NCBI RefSeq assembly: GCF_011386835.1
Contig: NC_088791.1
Span: forward strand, 33,330,998-33,394,997
DNA length: 64,000 bases
Reading direction: 5' to 3'
DNA from: Chrysemys picta bellii
Lineage: Eukaryota > Chordata > Testudines > Emydidae
Part shown: piece after piece, positions 58,201 through 64,000 of the stretch
Layout: each line of letters opens with the position of its first letter
Numbering within the stretch: the first letter of the stretch is position 1
Translations under genes and position numbers: made by a program
The notes under the pieces: model-generated
What the model saw: the letters and a program-made list of their open reading frames with translations, nothing else
Database searches by the model: none
What the model was told of the DNA's origin: nothing

Positions 58201-59886
58201 TGGCGTTGGAGTTGTAGACGGGTTTGCAAGCGCTGGACTCAGGGCTGGCAATGGTTCTGGTGCTGGTTGCGTTGCCGGTTCCGGTTCTGGGACTGGCTTT
58301 GGCTGGGTCTCTGGGATTGGATCCACTACGGCTGTTGCAGTCGTTGGCAGGGGATCCAGTTCCACCACCTTTGTCTGGGTCTCCGGTAACACAGACGGGG
58401 CCCTGGTGGACGGCTCAGGAACAGGGATGGGGGTGAAAGCTTGCTTAGCCTGGCTGCGGGTGACTATTCCCACCCTCTTGGCTACCTTCACATGGTTGGC
58501 CAAGTCTTCTCCCAGCAGCATGGGAATGGGATAATTGTCATAGACTGCAAAAGTCCACATTCCTGACCAGCCCTTGTACTGGACATGCAACGTGGCTGTA
58601 GGCAAGGTTACAGATTGTGACACGAAGGGTTGAATTGTCACTGTAGCCTCTGGGTTGATGAGTTTGGGGTCCACTAGGGATTGGTGGATAGTTGACACTT
58701 GAGCCCCAGTGTCCCTCCAAGCGGTAACCTTCTTTCCGCCCACTCTCAAGGTTTCCCTTCGCTCCGAGGGTATGAGAGAGGCATCTGGGTTTGGGGATCT
58801 TTGGTGTGATTGGGGTGTAATGAACTGTAATCGGTTGGGGTTCTTGGGGCAGTGAGCCTTTATATGTCCCAGTTCATTACATTTAAAACATCGCCCTGCT
58901 AAGGTATCACTGGGACGATGTTGGTTGGTGGATACTGCTGTGGTGGGGTGAGAAGGCGTCTGGGGTTTCCCTTGGGATGTGGGTGGGGCCTTGGGTTGTC
59001 CCCGGTGGTAAGGTTTTGTTTCGGCTTGCCCCTTCTGATATTCGCTCCAACTGCTACTAGTTTTTTTCTTTTCTGCCACCTCCACCCATTGGGCTCCAAT
59101 CTCCCCCGCCTCAGTTACAGTTTTGGGCTTCCTATCTAGGATGTACCTTTCTATTTCCTCAGGAACACCCTCTAAAAACTGCTCCATTTTTACTAGGCAA
59201 AGCAGATCTTCCAGAGATTTAACATTTGCTCCTGATACCCAGGCATCACAATTTTTGTCAATGTGGTAGGCATGACGGGTAAATGACACATCCGGTTTCC
59301 ACTTTAGGGCTCTGAACCGCCGACGGGCATGCTCGGGTGTTAGCCCCATTCGGAGTCTGGCCTTGTTTTTAAAAAGTTCATAACTGTTCATGTGTTCCTT
59401 AGGCATTTCAGCCGCCACCTCTGCTAAGGGTCCACTGAGCTGCGGCCTCAGCTCTACCATGTACTGGTCTGCAGTGATGCTGTATCCAAGGCAGGCCCTT
59501 TCAAAATTTTCTAAGAAGGCCTCAGTATCATCGCCTGCCTTGTAGATGGGGAATTTTCTGGGATGGGAAGTGGTACCGGGAGGGGGGTTGTTAGCATTGG
59601 CTGGTGCATCCTGCTTAGCTTTTGCCACTTCCAGTTCATGCTTCCTTTCTTTTTCTCTCTCCTCCATCTCTTTTTCTTTCAGCTCCATAGTTCTCTTGTG
59701 AGCCTCCTCTTTGGCTTTTTCCAGCTCCATCTCTCTTTCATGGGCCTCCTTTTTGGCTTTTTCTTCTCTTTCTCTCTGCTCTGTCTCGAGTTTTGCTAAT
59801 TGAAGCAGTCTCTGATGTTTTCTTTCATTTTCTTCTGCTTCTAGTTTGGCCAGTTCTATTTTGTTAGCTACTTCTTTGGTAGTCAT
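55228..59886 (-). CDS. Gypsy gag-pol polyprotein (Gag-PR-IN-RT-RNase H)
   Basis: 1552 residues in one frame. 1-95: highly charged coiled coil. About 118-275: capsid with SCAN-like helices (LRPQLSGPLAEVAAEMPKEH through FLEGVPEEIERYIL). About 331-346: CCHC knuckle (CFKCNELGHIKAHC). D392 in RDTGAQVS: aspartic protease. About 505-625: proline-rich linker. About 705-750: HHCC zinc domain. Integrase core D774, D834 and E870 (35 residues between the last two), with a GPF-type C-terminal module. RT with YLDD (1279-1282). RNase H with D1430 and D1497. All catalytic residues are present and no stop is seen. Integrase precedes RT, the reverse of standard gypsy. There is no gag-pol frameshift, so Gag and Pol would be made as one chain unless regulated otherwise. 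Confidence 0.93.
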   Translation of the reverse strand: MTTKEVANKIELAKLEAEENERKHQRLLQLAKLETEQREREEKAKKEAHEREMELEKAKEEAHKRTMELKEKEMEEREKERKHELEVAKAKQDAPANANNPPPGTTSHPRKFPIYKAGDDTEAFLENFERACLGYSITADQYMVELRPQLSGPLAEVAAEMPKEHMNSYELFKNKARLRMGLTPEHARRRFRALKWKPDVSFTRHAYHIDKNCDAWVSGANVKSLEDLLCLVKMEQFLEGVPEEIERYILDRKPKTVTEAGEIGAQWVEVAEKKKTSSSWSEYQKGQAETKPYHRGQPKAPPTSQGKPQTPSHPTTAVSTNQHRPSDTLAGRCFKCNELGHIKAHCPKNPNRLQFITPQSHQRSPNPDASLIPSERRETLRVGGKKVTAWRDTGAQVSTIHQSLVDPKLINPEATVTIQPFVSQSVTLPTATLHVQYKGWSGMWTFAVYDNYPIPMLLGEDLANHVKVAKRVGIVTRSQAKQAFTPIPVPEPSTRAPSVLPETQTKVVELDPLPTTATAVVDPIPETQPKPVPEPEPATQPAPEPLPALSPALANPSTTPTPEGTSEPELAEAADNPTQEAQPEPELPHSAPADSGSQSMETAPAPASLPEGPSPSPQSKEELMSPASREQFQAEQEADDNLQKAWAAARSTPPPLSSSNRSRFVVEQGLLYKETLSGGHQEDWHPQRQLVVPTKYRVKLLSLAHDHPSGHSGVNRTKDRLGKSFHWEGMGKDVANYVRSCEVCQRVGKPQDQVKAPLQPLPIIEVPFQRVAVDILGPFPKKTPRGKQYVLTFMDFATRWPEAVPLSNTRAKSVCQALTDIFARVGWPSDILTDSGTNFLAGTMESLWEAHGVNHLVATPYHHETNGLVERFNGTLGAMIRKFVNEHSNDWDLVLQQLLFAYRAVPHPSLGFSPFELVYGREVKGPLQLVKQQWEGFTPSPGTNILDFVSNLQNTLRHSLALAKENLKDAQEEQKAWYDKHSRERSFKVGDQVMVLKALQAHKMEASWEGPFTVQERLGAVNYLIASPTSNIKPKVYHVNSLKPFYSRELNVCQFTAQETDDAEWPEGVYYEGKKDGGVEEVNLSTTLGRLQRQQIKELCTSFAPIFSATPGWTERAYHSIDTGNAHPIRTPPYRESPHAKTAIQREIQDMLQMGIIRPSKSAWASPVVLVPKPDGEIRFCVDYRKLNAVTRPDNYPMPRTDELLEKLGHAQFISTLDLTKGYWQVPLDEPAKERSAFVTQAGVYEFNVLPFGLRNAPATFQRLVDGLLAGLGESAVAYLDDMAIFSDSWAEHMEHLEKVFERIQQAGLTVKAKKCQIGQNRVTYLGHQVGQGTINPLQAKVDAIQKWPVPKSKKQVQSFLGLAGYYRRFVPHYSQIAAPLTDLTRKKQPNAVQWTDKCQKAFNQLKATLMSDPVLRAPDFDKPFLVTTDASERGVGAVLMQEGPDQEFHPVVFLSKKLSERESHWSISEKECYAIVYALEKLRPYVWGRRFQLQTDHAALQWLHTAKGNNKKLLRWSLALQDFDFEIQHISGASNKVADALSRESFPELTG

Positions 59887-60346
59887 TTTCCTGTTTTCTT
59901 GTGCTGGGTAACCCCCTCTGCAGTGGGCTGAAACTGGGAAGCTCTCAGCTCTGGCTGCTGCAGAGTTAACAGTAACTTTCTAACTAGCTACTCCCGAGGA
60001 TGTAAAAAGAAAAAAAAACAATTCAGCTTGTAAATACCTTTTACCAGTCATTTGCTAATTGAACCCTTCTCTTAACAAAGGACCTGTAAAAAAAAAACTT
60101 AACACCTCTGCCTTCAGGCAAGGAGAGATAAGATAAACAGGAGGACTTGTGGCACCTTAGAGACTAACAAATTTATTAGTCTCTAAGGTGCCACAAGTCC
60201 TCCTGTTCTTCTTTTTGCGGATACAGACTAACACGGCTGCTACTCTGAAACCTTTCAGAGATAAGATATGCATCTATCTACTTCCAGCTCGGCTTTCCAA
60301 GCAGCTAGAAGGAAAAAAAAATCTCACTGGCTTTTGGGTTTAAAAT
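59887..60346 (-). other. Gypsy 5' leader
   Basis: About 460 nt between the primer-binding region and the gag ATG. Apart from the embedded foldback repeat (60137-60207) it shows A-rich and T-rich runs and no upstream long frame. The leader would carry packaging signals. Confidence 0.6.
60137..60207. repeat. Perfect foldback (31-nt arms) in the gypsy leader
   Basis: AACAGGAGGACTTGTGGCAC, then CTTAGAGACTA, is followed after the loop ACAAATTTAT by its exact reverse complement ending CCACAAGTCCTCCTGTT. The adjoining TTTGCGGATACAGACTAACA, CGGCTGCTACTCTGAAAC (to about 60252) is the body of a turtle repeat related to 10212-10462. The 10-nt loop would give a very stable hairpin in the genomic RNA. 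Confidence 0.8.
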
Positions 60347-60366
60347 GATCCCACCGCTATTCACCA
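60347..60366 (-). promoter_or_regulatory. Primer-binding region of the gypsy element
   Basis: On the minus strand TGGTGAATAGCGGTGGGATC follows the 5' LTR directly. It starts TGG, the complement of a tRNA CCA end. Its complement (GATCCCACCGCTATTCACCA) resembles a T-arm and acceptor, somewhat like tRNA-Leu in the CCCACCGCT part, but I cannot assign the tRNA. Confidence 0.6.
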
Positions 60367-61183
60367 TGTCAGGACTGAGATCCCCACTTTGAACTTTAGG
60401 GTACAAATGTAGGGGCCTGCATAAAAACTTCTAAGCTTAATTACCAGCTTAGCTCTGGTTCGGCTGCCACCATTTTCAATGGATTCCCTCCCTGGGAAAC
60501 CTTGAAAAAACCTTCACCAAATCCCTGGTGAAAACAAATCCAACCCCTTGGATTTAAAACAAGGGGAAATTAACCATTCCCCTCCTTCCTCCCACCAACT
60601 CCTGGTGAATCAAGATCCAAAACCCCTTTGGATCTAAAACAAGGAAAAAATCAATCAGGTTCTTAAAAAGAAGGTTTTTAATTAAAGAAAAAGGTAAAAA
60701 TCATCTCTGTAAAATCAGTATGGAAATCAACCTTACAGGGTAATCAAACTTAAAGAGCTCAGAGGACTCCCCTCTAGTCTCAGGTTCAAAGTACAGCAAA
60801 CAAAGAGAAACACTCTAGTAAAAGGTACATTTACAAGTTGAGAAAACAAAGGAAAACTAACACGCCTTGCCTGGCTATTTACTTACAAGTTTGAAATAGG
60901 AGAGACTTGCTTAGAAAGATGTGGAGAACCTGGATTGATGTCTGGTCCCTCTCAGTCCCCGAGAACGAACACTCTCCCAAACAAAGAACACAAACAAAAG
61001 CCTTCCCCCCCCCAAGATTTGAAAGTATCTTGTCCCCTTATTGGTCCTTTAGGTCAGATGCCAGCCAGGTTACCTGAGCTTCTTAACCCTTTACAGGGAA
61101 AAGGATTTTGGAGTCTCTGGCCAGGAGGGATTTATAGTACTGTACACAGGACAGCTATTACCCTTCCCTTTATAGTTATGACA
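60367..61183 (-). repeat. Gypsy 5' LTR
   Basis: 817 bp, identical by eye to 54250-55066. A TATA box (TATAAA on the minus strand, 61131-61136) lies about 50 nt inside the U3 start. This is the copy that would drive the gag-pol transcript. Confidence 0.93.
61131..61136 (-). promoter_or_regulatory. TATA box of the gypsy 5' LTR
   Basis: TATAAA on the minus strand in the context GTACTATAAATCCC. The same box is in the 3' LTR at 55014-55019. It is the likely core promoter element, by position only. Confidence 0.45.
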
Positions 61184-61188
61184 GAGAG

Positions 61189-62885
61189 GGTTGGCAGAGT
61201 TCTGCTACACTACATCAATCCTCCATTGGCACAGGATACATTAAGTGTTAGTGGTAGTTGGAACCAGTGCTGAAATCCATATGCCCGCAAATGCCCAGCT
61301 GATTTTAATGGACATTTTTTTTGTGTTTGAAGATATACTTCAACTCATATTTGCAACAAGAAAAGTCTATTGATTTCTATTGACTCCTGTTTGTTAACTT
61401 CAATGTGACTACTCTTTTGAGTGTGCCTACACACAGAAAAGTCTTGCAAGACAAAAAATAATATTCAAGTAGACATCCAATCCAGTGTTTAAAATCCTGG
61501 TCCTATTTGTAAGACAACATAGAACAAAGAATTCTGTGCAAAAAGAATGCATCAAACAGACATGTTTAGTCTTGAAACTAACAGATGCTTACATTAGTTA
61601 GTGATTCTTCAGGCCTTACATGCCTTAAATGTAACAAACTACTAATCATCCTTTGTCCTATGACTGCAGAGGTATTAATTGCCCACTTCATTATAAGTGG
61701 TTTCTTGGGACATGTGTTAACCCTTTATCAATCTGTCCCACCTGTTGTATTGAACTACGAGATTCTGGTTACCCTTCCAAGACCTGAAGAAGAGTTCTAT
61801 GAAGTTCTAAAGCTTGTCTTTTTCAGCAGCTAAAAGATATTATCTCACGCACTTTTGTATCTCTTAAATATAATGGTTTTTAAAAAATCCTGAGCAAGTA
61901 ATCCAATAGGTCATAAATGCTAGTAGAAGACAGTGAGAAGAACTCAGCTCTCAGTGCAATGAGACAGTTTTCCAAAAGTCTCTTTCAGACTTTGCCTAAT
62001 TTGAATTTGTGACCGTCAGCCTGTATGAGGTGGTAGTTCCTCTCAGGATCCTTCAGCACCATGTACTGGTTGAAATGACATCCCACAGTTTCAGAAAGAG
62101 ATGCAGAACATAGATATGTGACTTTTGGAAAAGGCAAAATAACCTTTTTCCAAAATAGCATATTCACTTAGCTATCATATTAGCTGTTGTTATGAGTGAA
62201 GTAAAAGGTTTCCAAAACACTGGGTTTGCTAGCCTTTCAACACAAGAAAAAAAAAAGACAGTTCTTGCCCATTACATTTGCAGAGGTTTAGAGAGCATAG
62301 TATTTCCAGAGGGTGCAAATAATTTATTCTTGTTTCAGTCTTGTGCCCTTGCCAGCATGTTGTTTACTTAAGGTCAGGTTCTAAGTTTCCTAATCAATTC
62401 CTAACTATTTTGTTCAAAAAAGGTTGCATGGGAAGCTCATATCTTTAACTGAAAAAAATGACATGACAATTATCTTTTTGGTATAAAATATTCTGCTAAA
62501 GTGAAACTCATCTGTGGTGAAGTGGACTGGCACAAGGTCCTCCTTGCCACTTCATCCTGATGGGTTTGGCTACATGCTGGGAGTGGGGAGGAGTAAGTGG
62601 ACCAACTGCACAGAAGGATGTCTGTACCACCTTTCTGCCTTAGAAGGAGGGACTGCATTCATCCCAAAACGGTAGGTATGGGGTTGGAGGGAGAGGGAAC
62701 AGTGCTATAGCCACAGTTTTCATGACTAAATAGATCTACTGGTCATAGTCCTTGTCATAGGGCTTGTGCTGTAGTGACCTCAGTTCCAGCTATTCAGTAA
62801 TAGCTGCTTTAACTCCTTACAACTCCCATATACAACAGCTGTCAGTTCTTTCCTGATTTTTTGCCCATGTATAGATATGATGCAA
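61189..62885. other. Intergenic stretch, no gene seen
   Basis: The short plus-strand frame at 61585-61833 shows no domain or splice support. No known repeat was recognised. Confidence 0.5.
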
Positions 62886-63236
62886 GGATATCTAGAGTCC
62901 ATAGATATTAGGCCAGAAGGGACCATTGTGATAATCTAGTCTGACCTCCTGCATAATACAAGCCATAGAACTTCCCACAATAATAATTACTGGAGCATAT
63001 CTTTGAGGAAAAAATGTCCAATCTTGATTTAAAAATGGCCAGTGATGGTGAATCCACCACGACCCTCGTTAAGTTGTTGCAATTGTTAATTAGGCTCATT
63101 GTTTTCTTTTTTTTTTTAGAAGTCTTATTTCTAGTCCAAATAGTTTAAAGTTCCCACTATTGGATCTTGTTATACTGTTGTCTACTAAATTGAAGAGCAC
63201 ATTATCAATTTTTTGTTCCCGGTGTACACTGTGATC
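62886..63236 (-). repeat. CR1 LINE 3' end, antisense
   Basis: ATAGATATTAGGCCAGAAGG, GACCATTGTGATAATCTAG, CTGACCTCCTGCATAATAC and AATCTTGATTTAAAAATGGC are the standard antisense CR1 end. It continues to GTGATCAAGTCACCCC. Confidence 0.85.
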
Positions 63237-63550
63237 AAGTCACCCCTGGGAAACAGTGACTCTGAAAAAGACTTTGGGGTCATGGTAGATGAGTGCCCAG
63301 CAATGCTGTGACCAAACAGGTTAATGCAGTCCTTGGATGCATAAACAGGGGAACCTCGAGTAAGAGTAACAAGGTTATTTTACTTCTGTATTTAGTACTA
63401 ATGTGACCACTGCTGGAAAACAGTGTCCAGTTGTGGGGTCCACAATTCAAGAAGGTTGTTGAAAAGTTCAAGAAGAGCCCTCAAGATGCTCTAAAGGATT
63501 GGAAAAAGTGCTCTATAGTGATAGACTCAAGGAGCTCCTTCTATTTAGCT
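63237..63550 (+). repeat. CR1 LINE fragment, sense
   Basis: GGGAAACAGTGACTCTGAAA, AAGACTTTGGGGTCATGG, GTGTCCAGTTGTGGGGTCC and AAGGTTGTTGAAAAGTTC are CR1 sense RT C-terminal sequence. It abuts the preceding antisense copy, forming an inverted pair. The 67-codon frame (63431-63634) is part of it. Confidence 0.75.
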
Positions 63551-63567
63551 ACACACACACACACACA
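63551..63567. repeat. (AC)n microsatellite
   Basis: A short run of AC units at the end of the CR1 fragment. Confidence 0.85.
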
Positions 63568-63572
63568 AAAGG

Positions 63573-64000
63573 TTAAGGCAGGGGTAGGCAACCTTTCAGA
63601 AGTGGTGTGCCGAGTCTTCATTTATTCACTTTAATTTAAGGTTTCGCGTGCCGGTAATACATGTTAACGTTTTTTAGAAGGTGTCTCTCTCTAAATCTAT
63701 ATTATATAACTAAACTATTATTGTATGTAAAGTAAACAAGGTTTTCAAAATGTTTAAGAAGCTTCATTTAAAATTAAATTAAAATGCTGATCTTACGCCG
63801 CCAGCCTGCGCAGCCCGCTTCCAGCCTGGGGTTCTGTTCACCTAGGCCTGCAGTGGGCTGGGCAGGGTCTGTGGCCGGGACGCCGGCTGGCAAGGGGCCG
63901 GCAGCTGGGACCCCAGACCTGGGGGGGATTCAGGGGTCAGGGCAGAGGGTGCAGGGCAGAAGGCTGTGTGTGTGTGTGTGGGGGGGGGTTCAGAGGTCAG
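63573..64000. mobile_element. hAT-type MITE, cut by the window end
   Basis: Starts CAGGGGTAGGCAACCTTTC, then AGAAGTGGTGTGCCGAG, a Charlie-like terminal repeat. Continues through the AT-rich TTTAAAATTAAATT part into a GC-rich half with a (TG)n run at 63967. The other end lies outside the window. Confidence 0.75.

Larger units (their letters stand above)
54250..61183 (-). mobile_element. Complete Ty3/gypsy LTR retrotransposon, Gmr1-like, apparently young
   Basis: A 6.9-kb element in minus orientation. Two 817-bp LTRs (60367-61183 at the 5' end, 54250-55066 at the 3' end) read as identical. A perfect GAGAG target duplication flanks it (54245-54249 and 61184-61188). It has a primer-binding region, a G-rich polypurine tract and one uninterrupted gag-pol frame. 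No envelope gene. Integrase lies before RT, the unusual order of the Gmr1 group, and the capsid region is SCAN-like, matching the known origin of vertebrate SCAN domains from such elements. Identical LTRs and an open frame imply a recent, possibly still competent, insertion. Confidence 0.93.

Noticed and set aside
54250..61183. Endogenous retrovirus with envelope
   Set aside because: Only 161 nt lie between the pol stop and the 3' LTR. No env is present, and the integrase-before-RT order fits gypsy/Gmr1.
61585..61833. 82-codon frame with a hydrophobic centre
   Set aside because: No family resemblance, no splice sites, and AT-rich intergenic context.

Overview
This is eukaryotic, vertebrate nuclear DNA. 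It is AT-rich, gene-poor and packed with retrotransposon and DNA-transposon copies. A tRNA-derived SINE at 40928-41103 carries pol III A and B boxes and a CR1-like tail, a form typical of hidden-necked (cryptodiran) turtles. Together with many CR1 LINE pieces, turtle-type hAT MITEs, a DIRS element and a SCAN-type gypsy element, it makes a cryptodiran turtle chromosome the best guess. No complete host gene was found. The only host-gene candidate is one possible internal exon of 103 nt (13603-13705).

Layout. 1-23.9 kb is intergenic or intronic DNA with solo LTRs (3853-4623 inside an older CR1; 14062-15172; others less certain), MITEs (1578-1925, 3284-3561 and several palindromic ones), old LINE and MIR fossils and the exon candidate. 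23.92-30.14 kb is a DIRS-type tyrosine-recombinase retrotransposon with long open frames (gag, RT/RNase H, tyrosine recombinase), 165-nt inverted terminal repeats and an internal complementary region matching the two joined ends. It sits in an older LTR. 33.2-35.1 kb is a 5'-truncated CR1 LINE with a damaged RT. 37.6-46 kb holds decayed protein-coding repeats: a Myb/SANT-like gene, a non-LTR RT, a widespread repeat-borne protein of unknown role and a Harbinger-like transposase fragment. 46-54 kb holds LTR, CR1 and hAT relics. 54.25-61.18 kb is a complete minus-strand Ty3/gypsy element with 817-bp LTRs that read as identical, a perfect 5-bp target duplication and one uninterrupted 1552-codon gag-pol frame. 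Its domain order is Gag(SCAN-like)-zinc knuckle-protease-integrase-RT-RNase H, with integrase before RT as in the Gmr1 lineage. 61-64 kb holds two CR1 pieces in opposite orientation and the start of another hAT MITE.

The genes do not form a host pathway. The two intact retroelements each carry their own replication functions. The DIRS element would replicate through a circular intermediate and integrate by tyrosine recombinase. The gypsy element would prime from a tRNA and integrate by a DDE integrase. Everything else is a layered fossil record: LTR in CR1, MITE in LTR, DIRS in LTR, CR1 in an AT-rich repeat, and foldback repeat in the gypsy leader.
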